Below are positions 23,426 through 35,405 of a stretch of 64,000 nt of DNA, piece by piece (position 1 is the stretch's first letter; every line of letters begins with the position of its first letter). The stretch spans positions 248,001-312,000 of the forward strand of contig JAGFNQ010000189.1 in NCBI GenBank assembly GCA_024364735.1. The letters are read 5' to 3'. The position numbers and the translations under genes are program-made. The DNA comes from Boesenbergia rotunda (lineage: Eukaryota > Streptophyta > Magnoliopsida > Zingiberales > Zingiberaceae). The notes under the pieces were generated by a model, which saw nothing but the letters and a program-made list of their open reading frames with translations, made no database searches and was not told the DNA's origin.

Positions 23426-25192
23426 CAACAGAGGCGAGCAAAAGAGTGTCTACCAAAATTGGGAAGAACAGGTGTTGCACAGATAAAATTAGGCAACCAA
23501 TCCAAGTTCGAGTAAGAGCCAGGTGTAACCGAAAAACCACACTTCAGAAGGCCAACAAAGCTGAAAATGAATGTTGTGGATTATCTTCTAATTTTTATCA
23601 CCCACCTACGAAGTTGGAAGACAAAGCACTATTAGACTATTGTAATACTTATATCATTATATGCAAAAGATATAGTTTGCTCAGGCAGGACATCAACCTA
23701 CCACACATCAAGCATATCATAATTCACAATACTGAAGCATTGGAACTGAAGAAGACTAGCTAACGATGCAAAAAGTAAACAAAGAATAACAATACTAGAA
23801 GATTTATAAGCTTCTCCAGTGATTACTGAAAGAGATCTCTTACTTTTCCACAATAAAGAGCAGTGATATGAAGATAAGACCTTTAAGAGCACCAACAAAG
23901 GAAAAGGAGATTAATCTTATCACAAGAAAATTAGAAAGGATGAACATCTTCAAAACGATCAGCCAATAAAAGTGGGAGAAAAAGATATTATGAATAATTC
24001 ACAAAGGGGAAAGCAGACCTATTAAACCAAGGAAACGCTTGGAAGATCAGAAGTGACAAATAGAGAATATAGTCTAAACAAGAGCTACCTGAATTGGTGT
24101 TTAGCACCATCTTTCATGAAACAAGGATTGTATGAAGTAGATGAGAAAGTCCTCCAAATTCTACTAGAAAAGATGGGGGCAAAATTTTAAATGTTCACAG
24201 TAATTCGGATAGACATACATAGATTGGAAACGAAAAACTAGAAGATCTAAACCCAATCGAGTACACAGCACAGTCGAGCGGAGAAACAAAAACATACTCG
24301 CAGAACTGATTTTAAAAAGGACAGATATAAAACAAGACGCCTGTATCAAAAACCATTCCCAAAAAAAAAACCTTTGTGATAAGAATCTCACTGAATACGT
24401 AAAAAATCGAACCCAGTGATCCACTAAAACACCGAGATTACACAAGTATTTCCACCTCCTCTTAACAAAGTGGAAAAAAAAAATCCAATTTTTATTTATA
24501 GAAACACCGAGTCAAGCAAAGAAAATAAATCATACTGAGGAGCAAATACGGACTAGGCTGCAATCAGCAGCTACGATGATGAACACCAGCTACTATTCTC
24601 GTCCATCTCAACCCATCCGCCCTTCTCTCTCTCTCTGATCAAGAAGAATTTCGTAACGGCAAAGTCCAAGAGAAATAAAAGGATAAGAATGAGAGGAATA
24701 AAAGGAAACGGCAGAAATTGAGGCTGCTTTCTTGGTACATGACCGATCATGCAGGTCTCATTTTTTTTCAATAAAGGCGTGATTTTTATTATGGAAATTC
24801 AGGCGGCTGCTTCGACATTAAGCAATAAGGTTCTTGTCATGGCAAGTTTTTCCAGAATTGTGCGAGGGTTTGACATTTTGACCTATTTTAGAAAAAAAAA
24901 AGCAAATTATGAAAAATGATTTTAAATATTTTTCGAGAAAATATTAAACAATATCAGTCAGATTATTTTGGAAAATACAAAACCTTGAAATTTTTATAAT
25001 AATAAATTATACAAAATAAAATTACTTATTAATTTTTGTACGATTCATGAGATATATAGATTTTTTTTTATTTGAATAGCATGAATAACAAATAATTTAA
25101 TAATATAGTTACCTAATTGGATGGCCAGCCATTTTATTGAACTGTTCGATTCTTTAATGCCATCCATCTTAAAGTAATTTTTGAAATTAATA
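23426..25192. other. NET1 5' leader/promoter region and intergenic DNA
   Basis: Upstream of the NET1 ATG the minus strand probably contains one or more leader introns and the promoter. A CT-rich tract at about 24617-24640, GA-rich on the minus strand, is typical of plant 5' leaders. No protein family is visible in the short frames here. Confidence 0.35.
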
Positions 25193-26113
25193 CTGATCCC
25201 GAACTATCATATGAATAGCACGGTTGATCAGCATGGCGCCTCACAGAGATAGGTCATTACTAAGAGAGCTCTGACGACTCGGCGTGGCAGGACATGAAAC
25301 ATGACGTACAGTTGTTGGCTCAAGTCCCATTCGGCTCGGGACACCCGATCGAATGGTTACCCAGGTACAGTCCAGATTAGCCCCGGCAATAGATACCGAG
25401 TGCTCGACTTAAGGTCATCTGGTCAACACCCAGTCGACACTCTCCCTGCTTTGTAATCTTGTTTTCTGAAGGATGGATCGGTCGAGCAGGTCTGAGCACC
25501 CCATGACTCGGTGTGGTACAAATGCTCCTGTTGATATGCCACTAGCTGCATAGTTAGGTTTCACTCGAGACAACCGATTGGTGCATCCTTTTTGGTGTAC
25601 TCCAGCTCGGGAGTTGTCGTTATCGGCGACATTATCTATCCCCTGACACCACATTAATAAAGGTAATACTAGAGTCGGCGCAAATCGACTCGGACTTGAC
25701 ACCACTCGCGTCCGAATTGCGAAATCTCATTGGCGCAGTACCTTCCTGACAAAGTTTTGGCAACTCGTATCAGGCGCCCCTTGCATATGTCAGGATGGGA
25801 TGACGCCGGTTGACGAACTGACAGTAGCCCATGATCCTGTCCTTATATGAGATAAAATATGACAGAAATGAGACAGAGACTATTAGCTCCCCCGCTATAT
25901 AAGGCTCTCCCTCCTTCGTCTATAGGTGCGAGATATTTTTCAGCTACAGTTCTCTTCTTCTGTTTCATTTACTCCATCGAGTACTGATTTAATCGTTAGA
26001 AAATCTTACCGAAAAATTCTCTCGATGAATTATTAATAATCATCTTTCTTATAGGAAGGCGCCAATGTGATCAATTCCCAATTTCACCTCGCTGTTAGAA
26101 GTCCACCTTAACA
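25193..26113 (+). repeat. Solo gypsy-type LTR
   Basis: The block ends CACCTTAACA at 26113. It has a TATA box in CCCGCTATATAAGGC at about 25893-25907, then a CTGATTTAATCGTTAG block and a CACCTCGCTG block, the same order as in the LTR at the left edge of the window. No primer-binding site or pol follows. The start is uncertain (TGATCCCG at 25193 or TGATCAGC at 25225) and I found no target duplication. Confidence 0.55.
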
Positions 26114-26654
26114 AAAAAATAAAAGGTTTTTATTATTTTTATTGAATTTGAAACGATCACGCATGGTTCGAGTACGTCGTCGTCGTCGGTGGAGAAATTA
26201 TATAATTATATTATTAATAAATAACAAAACAATAACATTTTGTCCTCCAGTGTTTTTTTACCTTAAGGGGCGGCGCGGGGCAGCCGCCCAAACGCTCAGA
26301 GCTACTCACTGGAAATCTGAAAAGGAAAAACATGTGCTATTTCCACACCGGCATTTCCTTGTCCTCTTCTTCATGTGACCGCATCTCCTTTGATTAATAA
26401 TTCACGGAGAATATTGTGTAGGCAATAAATTAATTCGATGATATTGAGAGGAAAACGGATCGTACCATTTGGTCCACTCTATTGATTATCTTAATTATTT
26501 AACTGGGAGTATGCGTGGCACAATAATTGATGCTTCCCCATCTACAAGTCAACAGTGATATTAGGTAAAACATTGGATCGGATTTAAAATCTATCCTCAG
26601 TCTTGATTCTTATACGTAGAAATTTTGACCATTAATCGATGGCACGTCTGACAT
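26114..26654. other. Intergenic
   Basis: Nothing recognisable is seen in this stretch apart from a short CGTCGTCGTCG triplet run near 26174-26185. Confidence 0.35.
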
Positions 26655-26960
26655 TCGATCGTCGATCGGATATTATCGGCGGCCTTCGACCGCCACTCCG
26701 AACCAAACTATACCCTAGGGGGCATGGTGAATCCGTCGGAGATCGTCACAATTGCGATCTCGCATCATTGACCGTCAATTTCGATGAGTTCACCGTTGCC
26801 GGCGATCCTGACAAGTTCACCGTCGTCCCAAGGTATAGTTTGATTCGGGACGACAATCAGAGGCCGTCGGTAGTATTCGATCGACGATCGAACATGCACA
26901 CATTAACTGCACGCCATTCACTATAATTTTCACTCTCCCAAATTCACTCTTCAAATCTAA
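26655..26960 (+). repeat. Foldback repeat family, copy 1
   Basis: The unit is internally self-complementary. CGATCGTCGATCGG near the left matches CGATCGACGATCG at about 26879-26891 in inverted form, and AACCAAACTATACC matches GGTATAGTTTG. It ends with ACTATAATTTTCACTCTCCCAAATTCACTC. The same block occurs inverted at 28322-28566 and in a shorter form at 37440-37710, so it is a MITE-like dispersed element. It is not a gene even though one frame is open. Confidence 0.7.
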
Positions 26961-27645
26961 TTTTTCAACCATCATTCAACACTCATCAGAGATCATCCTC
27001 ATATTCATATTTATCAGATATTCCATCCGATTTAAAAAAAGAAATTAGAATTAATATCGTATCCAAAAGAAAATATAATTAAAAAAATAAATTACACAGT
27101 TATAACATACTTCTAATTTAATTATATTTGATAAAAAAAAACATATTAAACATCAAAAAAGTAATTAATGGATTTTTAAAAAAATCTTAATATATATAAT
27201 TTAATCTGATATTTGAATAAATATGAATATGATTCTATTAGATCCGCCTTCCTAACCGATTATCCCAATATTCATATCCTAATATCCATTTATTTAATAG
27301 AGTTCAAAAAAAAATCTCTTGCTAATCTCCTCCATTCAAATCAGACTAGCAAGTAAACTTATCACTAACTTTAACACACAACTCCATTCAAATCGGCACT
27401 AGCAAGTAAACTTATCATTAACTTTAACACACATAACAAATGATTAACAACGTTGAAAAATATCGAATCTCGAACGATTGACTCAATCCCATAAAAATTT
27501 TCCACTAGTTGTCAGATTAGCATTCGCGACGAACGATCCAGAAACTCAATGTCCCAAGATTCACGTCTCATTTGAAAAAAAAATCTATAAAATGCGTCAT
27601 AGTTAAAAATCAAACCACGAATATATGAAATGAAAACTAATTGTC
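26961..27645. other. AT-rich intergenic DNA
   Basis: No gene is seen. A short near-identical duplication (TCCATTCAAATC...CTAGCAAGTAAACTTATCA...AACTTTAACACAC) occurs at about 27332-27382 and 27383-27433. Confidence 0.4.
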
Positions 27646-28800
27646 CTTGCCCATGTTAAGAGAACCAGACCGGACCAACAGGTTGGACTGGGAATCGACC
27701 GGATTTCCGGTCCGAATTAGTGATGAAAACCGGTGGTTTAAAAACCGCCTGTGGACCGGTGTGAACCGGCCGGGAACCGGGTGAATCGGACAACCCGGTT
27801 CACCCGGTTTGATTTAAAAATAAAAAAAACAAAAACTTAAAAGGTAAAAAATCGTAAAACTTAAAACATTAATTAAACCTAATTTTTAATCGTGAATTCG
27901 TGATTTCTCAGCGTCGCCGCGCCTCCGCCAACATTTCCAGCCACCGCACCTCCGCCACCGTCGCCGCATCACATCGCCTCCGCCAGCGTCGCCAGTTGTT
28001 GCGCCTTCACCAGCGTCGCCAGCCGCTGCGCCTTCGCCAGCGTCGCCTGCCTCCGCCATCGTCTCCTGCCTCCGCCAACGTCGCCGCATCGCGTCGGCTC
28101 TAGCCTCCACCAGCCTTTCTCTTATGTGGTTGAACTTTGAAGCCGATAAGTCGGTAACCAATCAAGTTAATTAATAAATAATAAATTCATTATGTAAGAC
28201 ATTAGACAGTAAATTAATTAATCAATAATTATATATATTTTTTAAATCGTAATCAATTTATTATTTTACTGTAAGTTACATGTTTTTTTTAATGATTTAC
28301 ATGCTTTTAAATTTAGGAAAATGATTTGAAGAGTGAATTTGGGAGAGTAAAAATTATAGTGAATGACATGCAGTTAATGTGTACATGTTCGATCGTCGAT
28401 CGGACACCACTGGCGGCCTCTGATTGCCGTCCCAAATCAAACTATACCTTGGGAGGACGGTGAACTTGTCAGGATCGCCGGTAACGGTGAACTCATCGAA
28501 ATCGACGGTCAATGATACGAGATCGCAATTGTGACGATCCCCGATGGGTTCACCGTTAACATCGTCTAATCAATTTACTGTAAGTTACATGCTTAATGAT
28601 TCATTATGTTCCTTATACTTCACTTAGTTGATTTACTCTTGAAGAATGTAATTATATCAATTATTAATTTTATATATTTATATAAATACATACTTTATTA
28701 TATACCGATTATATCCCGATTAAACCCCCAATTAAATCTCTAAACCTTTACTCCGACCGATTCGATGTCCAGTCCGATTCTCAAAACCTTGGTCCTTGCA
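27646..28800. mobile_element. Probable non-autonomous hAT-like element with GC-rich repeats and a nested foldback copy
   Basis: At the left, 27650-27820 is dense in ACCGG/CCGGT words, and the right end near 28700-28800 has TACCGATTATATCCCGATTAAAC, a base composition seen in plant hAT-like repeats. Between them lies a GCCTCCGCC/GCGTCGCC array (27905-28110) and foldback copy 2 (28322-28566). The sequence TTTACTGTAAGTTACATG flanks the foldback copy on both sides, at about 28264 and 28571, suggesting a duplication around it. There is no transposase. The superfamily is a guess. Confidence 0.35.
28322..28566 (-). repeat. Foldback repeat family, copy 2 (inverted)
   Basis: This is the reverse complement of most of copy 1, from its GAGTGAATTTGGGAGAGT end through the CGATCGTCGATCGG block, with perhaps 10-15 percent divergence by eye. 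It lacks the outermost part of copy 1. Together with copy 1 it makes a 1.4-kb-spaced inverted pair. Confidence 0.7.
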
Positions 28801-29198
28801 CATAACAAATGATTATATTTCATATTGAATTTGTTGTGAATTATTAAGTTTTTGAATTTTGATTGCCAGTATATTCCAACCCACACATTATTTGCTACCT
28901 CACAACAAAGTGGATTAGTCCGTAACTATATCTTGATTACGATTGCTAAATTAATTTCATCCACCATAAAATAAAATGATTAAGATGGTCACCATAAGAC
29001 AGGATTAGGATGAGCAACTTTGATAAGAATATCCATCAATCCGAATCATCACGCAATAACAAACAAAGCTGGTGGGGCGGCTAGTGCAACCTTACTTTCA
29101 ACAACTTTAGATCATTTCCAACTAGCTACGCGGGACAAATTATAGCACCAGTGCAGCGGTGTCATTTAGTGTGAATATGACAGACATCAACCACGCAG
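28801..29198. other. Intergenic
   Basis: No gene is seen. This is the 3' flank of the minus-strand exon that ends at 29199. Confidence 0.4.
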
Positions 29199-29618
29199 TC
29201 ATGAATCAAAGCCAGAATAGATGCCACTCTCACGCAATAGCCTCTTCTCCTCTTCGACGTAGCTCTTCCCCCTGCTGGCCTGACCAAGATCCCTTTTACG
29301 TTTCTCCTTTTGCGAGAACGATAAGCTTTTGTCTTTCCTGTCAGATTGTTGGCTGGTTGTGACATTCAACAGCTTCTCACCTTGAGCTACAACAGCTCTG
29401 GTGCGCTCCCGCTCCTCAAATGATTCCTCTGTGGTACTTTTTGACGCGTCGGATCCTCTGCCAGTTGACCATGACCAGTCTTGCTCTTTATCATTGATCC
29501 TTGGAGGAGGCACCTTTAGGATAGAAGGTCCACCACGGTAACCATGCTTGCTTAAAGCTTCAAAGTTCAATCCACCAGGTTTCTTCTTTTTGGAGTCGCG
29601 TTCTGTTCATGGAGTCAA
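29199..29618 (-). CDS. Orphan terminal exon of a conserved charged plant protein
   Basis: An acceptor (GAACAG|AACGCG) at about 29617 opens a frame of about 139 residues to a stop at 29199. It starts R-D-S-K-K-K-K-P-G-G, then N-F-E-A-L-S-K-H-G-Y-R-G-G-P-S-I-L-K-V-P-P-P-R, D-W-S-W-S-T-G and S-F-S-Q-K-E-K-R-K-R-D-L-G-Q-A-S-R-G-K, and ends E-E-K-R-L-L-R-E-S-G-I-Y-S-G-F-D-S. It is basic and Ser-rich, with nuclear-localisation-like clusters. It reads as a conserved protein tail, but I cannot name the family. No upstream exons are evident, and the RDM1 gene begins only 150 bases away on the same strand. The first in-frame ATG within the exon starts later, so this is part of a larger or broken gene. 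Splicing from RDM1 exon 1 would also be in phase. Confidence 0.5.
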
Positions 29619-29768
29619 ACCATCACCAAATGTTGTACTATATAAACAAAGTCCTTTCAAGAACATTATCAATATATCCTAAAGAAACACAAATGGCAAC
29701 CAAAAGGAGCAATTCTTTTCCTTTAAAGATGGAATAGCAAAGTGTCTGGAAGATGGATTTGGTGATTA

Positions 29769-31394
29769 CTAGAAGATAGGATCAATATGGATGTGATACA
29801 TGGGATCGGAAGCCCAAAGCTTGGCCAAATAATGATGCGATGTGGTAGATCTGTGGACTTCTTCTGTGAGCCAGACAAGGGCCTCAGCTTTGGAAGGATG
29901 AATGGTGGTATCTAAATGTTGGTCTTCCTTATCGTGGCCAACCCTAGACTCATCCCATTGTTTCATTAGTATGTTAGTGAGATAGTGTAATGGCTGTCCA
30001 TACAACTGTTTCAAAGATTTGGCCAATCCCTGCCATGAAGTGTAAGGAACGACAGAGGCCAATTTAGAAGGAATGTGTAGTTGTCCCATGTATTCCTGAT
30101 ACATCTCTGCCCTTCTGATAAGTGAACCTGCAGCGTCAAGGACATGGCAAGGAGATAAGTTAAATTACTAGGCCATATTATAAAAGGCTCAGTATAAGTG
30201 AAACAGAAATTTATATTATTCATATCTGGAGTGTGGTCTGACAGACAACCCTCTACCTAAGCGTAGCTGGCATGATAGCCTGCCTACTCACAACTAGAAA
30301 TCCTAATGATGATTGCAAAGTAAAATTACTGATCTCGAAACACAGGCAAGATTCTTGATGATTTAAGAGGATTCTCAACTTTCAAGTAATCACATGATCC
30401 TTGATCTATATGGATAATTTGCAAGGTAAAAGATTTCCATCATTCAATAAAAGGCCAACCTGCTGCTTAAACTTTAATTATGTAGATCTTCACCATGAAA
30501 AACCTCAACTAGTATAACCTACCCACATAGATGACAAGACTTTCATTGAAAGGGAAAAAAGTCCACCCTCACCTCATATTACCTTTCTACACACGGATGA
30601 TTTTTCTTTTATTAGCAAAACCTTCAAGTGTTTCTCCAAATTGGCCATCAAGAAGTGCAAACAAACAATTCTGTTTGATTTAGGTTACGTCACTATAGAA
30701 CTGAGAAAGTGTAGTTCACAAATTGCAAAAAGGACAGTGAGTTCCAAGAGCTACTGAAGTAAACTCTAAGGAAACATGAGAATTCGTCTCAGAATTTTAA
30801 TAAACATAATATCCAGATTTCCAATTCATCATAGAACCAAATAAACTCAAGTACAAAGTGATCAACATTTTGAACTGTAAAATTAGCTGACATCATACTG
30901 GATCATTTATCTACAATAGTTCAGAAACATTTTGAGAAGATGTTTAAAAGATATAATAGTATTTCATTGCACGAATATGATGCTTTTAAAAGATAAATCA
31001 AAGCAGATAATGTACAAAGAATTAAAAAATTGTAGTTGTTCACTTCAGGAAGAAAATTATCAGGATTGTAGAACTTTTTAATAGATGGATGCAACCTGAG
31101 ATGGCGTAGAGTCTAAAAACAATAATGAAATAGAAGACGGAATAAATCTCAGTAATTTCAGGGTAAATGGAGATATTTCAAGTTCAGTAAAAATAATCAA
31201 CAACAAATCCTTTTACGAAAAGGGACCATTTTACCACCTTTAGAAGACAAACCTTTTGACATATAATCTTTGGATTGAGGACCTCCATCTTTTGTAGGTG
31301 CCTTTTTTCTTGGTGCTCCATCTTCAGATTCTGAGTCAGATGAATCATCAGAAGATATATCCAACGATTTTTCCCATGGAACCGCTCTCTTCAT
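29769..31394 (-). CDS. RDM1: RDM1, RNA-directed DNA methylation 1 protein, two exons
   Basis: RDM1 is the small plant-specific subunit of the DDR complex (DRD1-DMS3-RDM1), which helps RNA polymerase V transcribe and directs de novo methylation by DRM2. Exon 2 (30127-29769) matches the family along its whole length: [49 protein letters not shown] and D-P-M-Y-H. Exon 1 starts at 31394 (M-K-R-A-V-P-W) and is a Ser/Asp-rich, Lys-rich N terminus. Its donor is at about 31235 or 31238; both keep phase. The product is about 171-172 residues, against 163 in Arabidopsis. The intron is about 1.1 kb. Exon 2 is firm; pairing with exon 1 rests on phase, spacing and the N-terminal style. Confidence 0.88.
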
Positions 31395-32299
31395 TTCACA
31401 ACCACCCTACCATGCACAAGAGTAAAAAAAAGTAAAGTAACATTAAGAAGATCAGAAGTGAAGATCGTCTGTGTCAATGAGCTCAAAGAAACAAATAAAA
31501 TAAAAAAAAAATGTAGCATGCGAAAAGCCTTTGTATGAGAACAACACTGTTCAGATTCACATGATTAGCTATGCAAGGCAAAGCTAAACAGCATACAATA
31601 TATAAGCGGCCAACATAAGACTCATAAACAAACAATAAGAACCCAAAAACTATCATTGTTGGCTATAGAAATTTCTCATGGAATATAAAAGATAGTAACA
31701 TAGCACAAAGTCTCTTGATGAATACACTATCCATACACTGGAATCGACATGATTTATCACATAAAAAGGAAAAACTTCACAATCAGTGTGATATGGCTAC
31801 TTTAGCTTAGGAATCACAGATAAAAATACCTCATCAGGTGAAAATACATATTAATCACAATGAGCAAACAAATTTAATCCAAGTTAGTAGATGATGAATT
31901 GAACGTGATATAACTACAGGGTTTATTAGCTTATTAGACAAGCCAACCGTCTGTCAATAGTTTACCATATTAAAAATTGTATCTATTAAACAAGCATAGT
32001 GGAAGTAGTATCTATGGCAGCTGTTTTGACCTGGGCCAGGTCTTGGATCATGTATATGTTTCTCCCTCTTCGTTAAAGGATCAACTAGGCCTTCTTTCTC
32101 CCAAACTTAGGCTAGTTCTTGGTGACAGCTTACTCTTCCCTCTCCAAAATAAGAGATTGAACCTAATTTTCCCTCGGTTACAACTTAGAACAATTGCTGG
32201 ATTAGGCACATCGTTCCCTCTGCCAAGAGAAAAGATGGCTGGGTTCACACATGTTCAACTAAAGGGAAGACTCAAGACTTTAGAGTAAGAAGGAAACAC
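31395..32299. other. RDM1 5' flank
   Basis: No gene is seen. The region next to 31395 should hold the RDM1 promoter. A plus-strand frame at 31977-32288 has no family likeness and probably belongs to old repeat DNA. Confidence 0.35.
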
Positions 32300-33341
32300 A
32301 TAAAAGTAAACAGAGAAGGTTAGCAAAACAAGCACTTGTCAGTGCGGTACAAGTTGACAGTCACTAGGTAAGATCCTAACTTGGTGAGGGAGATGGTTGG
32401 GAACCAAATAACTCTCACAGGATGGTCTTTCGAGGCACCAGCGGGAGTATAATCTTGGGCTCGAAACTGTTCCACCGCATCCACGAAGCCTTGCTCGAAG
32501 AAGAGGGCAGTCCAGGACCTGAGTATGTTGTTGAATTCCAAGGAAGCCATAAACGCTGACTTCCGGGCCTCCCATCTATCATCCTCCCTAGCTTTGTAGG
32601 TAGTCAGCTCGGTCCGGAGTCGTGCAACTTCGGCTGAACAACGAACTTGTTCCTCAACAATCAATTGTTCGGTAGCTCGTCGAGCGGACTCAGCAGAATC
32701 TAGGGCTATAGCTCCTCCGACAAGCAATTGATCTCAGACCGAGTCATTTGGACCTCATCCTCCAAGCGGTCCGCTCGAGTGCGTTGCTCGACCTCCCGAG
32801 CAACACTTACCTGATGTGCCTCAAGCAAATGAGGCACTCGGGGGGACGCAAGCTCCATGTGTCAAGTCCATACCTAAGGAAGTAGAGGAATATGGAGTGG
32901 CAAGGAGCTTACTTGCACAAGGTTGGCCGACGTGCCTTCCATAAGCCTAGCCAGGGTAATTGTTGAACGAGATCCTGTTCCTCAATGGCGAGACTAGCTA
33001 CCCGAGGATTTCGAAGGGAAGTAGTAGGAGCTTCGGTAGGAGGGGCCAACAGGGAAGTTGGGTCTTCTTCACCCACCGAAATAAGAGAGCGTAAGGGCGG
33101 CGCAGTTTAGATCGATGCCCCAACGAAAAGGGGGAAACCTAGGGAACTATCTCTGCCAAAAGGAGATATAGTCTTCTGGGTCGAAGGAAGAAGGGTCCGG
33201 AATAGAGCTAGCAGGGGGCGATTGATCTTGGCCCGAGCCAGAGGACCGAGCCGGCCATTTCATGTGTTTGGCAATAGCATACCTCAACATCCTGTTGCCT
33301 AGCAAACATATAATAGGTGTAAAAAACAAAAAAAAAAACAA
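32300..33341 (-). mobile_element. Degenerate retroelement ORF with coiled coil
   Basis: On the minus strand, frames at 33341-33147 and 32727-32320 and the stretch between them give pieces of one protein. It has a Ser/Pro-rich N-terminal part, then a long Glu/Arg/Ala coiled-coil (A-R-R-A-T-E-Q-L, V-A-R-L-R-T-E-L) and R-S-W-T-A-L-F-F-E-Q-G-F. This style is common in the gag-side or additional ORFs of plant gypsy elements. Stops and frameshifts separate the pieces. No LTRs were found. Confidence 0.45.
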
Positions 33342-33419
33342 AGAAAAAAATTTAAAAGAAAGGAGGGATTAGTGAGGTAGCAGTGTAGTGCATATTGTTG
33401 TGGTAGATGAGTAAATGTT

Positions 33420-34165
33420 AAAACTTGAATTATCATGGAAAATACTAGAAATGAAAAGTTTTAAATTTAATAGAGTAAAAATAAAATATATAAAATTTAA
33501 GTTTAGTAATATTAACGTAATGAGATAATTGTTAAAATAAGAGATGACGAGTTATCTGTAACTGAGAACTTTAAGTATTTAGGATTATTTTTGAAAAAAA
33601 AATTAGAGGAATTGAGAGATATCTTATATAAAATATAAACAAGATGGTTGAAATGGATGAAAGCGTCAGGTGTTCTTTGTAATTGTAAAATACCTCTAAG
33701 ACTAGAAGGAAAATTTTACAAAACAATAATTAGATCTGCTATGTCATATGGAACTGAATATTGAACTATGACTCAAGCATATGAACAGAAAATGAGAGTT
33801 GAGGATATTAAGATGATGTGCGGACATATAAGGATGGACAAGATAAGAAATATAAAAAATTAGAGAAAGTCAGATTGCACTTGTTGAAGGAAAAGTCTAG
33901 GAGACACATTTAAGATGGTACAGACATGTAAGTAGACGATTAATAGATACTCCAGTTAGGCGATGTGAAACTATGACAAATATATACATCAAATGAGGAA
34001 GATGAAGATCAAGAAGACTTGATTAGCAATAATAAAATAAGATAAAATTTATTTATAGATAAATGATGATATACTAGGGGATAAAGCCCAATAGCGTAGA
34101 AGGATCCATATAGCTGACTCCACCTAGTGGGATAAGGCTTGGTTTGTTATTATTGTTTGTGAGAA
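33420..34165 (+). mobile_element. LINE (non-LTR retrotransposon) 3' remnant
   Basis: Across several frames the plus strand spells the C-terminal part of a plant LINE-type reverse transcriptase: a K-A-S-G-V-L-C-N-C-K segment, P-L-R-L-E-G-K-F-Y-K-T-I-I-R, A-M-S-Y-G-T-E-Y-W, Q-K-M-R-V-E-D-I-K-M-M, then L-R-W-Y-R-H-V-like and P-V-R-R-C-E-T-M. After it comes GTGGGATAAGGCTTGG followed by a T-rich repeat at about 34129-34160, the usual 3' end of these elements. It has many stops and is truncated at the 5' end. Confidence 0.75.
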
Positions 34166-35119
34166 ATGGGGTATCCCCAGGAATTAGATATTTGACTTGC
34201 AAAATAGAAGATATCTATCTCACCTCAACATGGGTACAAGAAATAATGAAAAATAGGAGTCAAAAGGCATCGAAGGTGGCAGAATACAATAACCACTCCA
34301 CACAAGAGACGGAGTGAGTTAGGAGCCAGTTGGCTGAGGAAGATCCGAAGTAGGCTACAACGCTAGCTAGCAATGGAAGGTCACATTGTTAGGAGGACAA
34401 TGAGGTCTGTCAGAAGGGCAAGGATGATAACTTAAAGTCGTCAAAAATTTTATAGCCAGAATGGAGGTTGGAGGTCTCAATTTCAATGTACCTAATCGGG
34501 GTAGTCTCGAACCAAGGAAAGGAAGAAGGTTCGCTCTCGTTAGGTCCTTCTCCTAAAGTCTAGTGCCACCTCTCTGACCATTATAAACTATAAACCCTCG
34601 TAGGACGCATGACGATGGTAGTAGTAGGAGACAAACAAAGAAAGGCAAAGCAAGGAATGAAGACTTACATGCGGGAGTAACAGTGAAGATGCAGTTGGAA
34701 GAAAAGAAGATGCACAATTAAGATCATTGAACCCTACCTTGAGTATATAAAGGAGTGGTAGTCATCTAATGAGTGAAAACCTCAAGTAGTAATTATGGTT
34801 TGTGCCTTGGTAATCACCTAACCAAAAGATTACAGTGGCATGAGAGCAAATTTAGCGTGGGTGCCAAGACTTCCCGCCTATGTAAGGTCCCACCTAAAAT
34901 GGATTATAACTTGACTCTTGCTCAATTCACACTCATTGACTCGATTTGGCTAGGGGTCTAATGATCCTAGGAGACTTGGTCATGTTCCCATGTCAGCAAG
35001 GGGAAGACAATTGACCACAAAAAGGATGAATTGGGAATGATGTGAACTTGTAGGTTTCGACCACACCAATGTTTCAAATGTCGTTTCGTGTTGGGTGGAA
35101 CGGGCCAATCTTACCGTTC
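34166..35119. other. Intergenic, probable old repeat DNA
   Basis: No gene is seen. A GAGTATATAAAGGAG TATA-type motif at about 34740-34754 suggests part of an LTR, but I could not find its ends. Confidence 0.3.
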
Positions 35120-35169
35120 TACACGCACACCGAAACCAGCACCTGCGCCCTAAAGATTTCGATGCCAAC

Positions 35170-35400
35170 AACCGATCTCAGAGGTATCGCACAAGCCCTG
35201 CGGCCGCGGAGGAGGCATCGCTTGAGTCCCGCGGCGGTGGAGAACTCGTCGCGCGAACCCTGTGGCGGCAGCGGATTCGTCGTGCGAGCCCTGCAGTGGC
35301 GGCGGACTTGTCGCGCGAGCCCCATGGCTGCAACGGACTTGTCACTCAAGTCCTGTGACGGTGGAGAGGCGGCGGCGAGCATGGCGAGGCGTCGCGATGA
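35170..35400 (+). repeat. GC-rich minisatellite-like array
   Basis: About six diverged units of 33-36 bp contain GCGGCGGA(C/T)TTGTCGCGCGAGCCC. Several frames are open here only because of the repeat composition. It sits next to a strongly AT-rich block, and a similar GC-rich array occurs at 27905-28110. Confidence 0.55.
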
Positions 35401-35405
35401 ATGAG

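Noticed and set aside
27886..28161. Gly/Arg-rich frames on both strands
   Set aside because: They are produced by the GCCTCCGCC/GCGTCGCC array in a repeat region.
29159..29365. Plus- and minus-strand frames across the end of the orphan exon
   Set aside because: They overlap the better supported minus-strand terminal exon in other frames and show no domain.
35069..35404. Three overlapping frames rich in Arg and Ala
   Set aside because: They come from a GC-rich minisatellite; the same repeat stays open in several frames.
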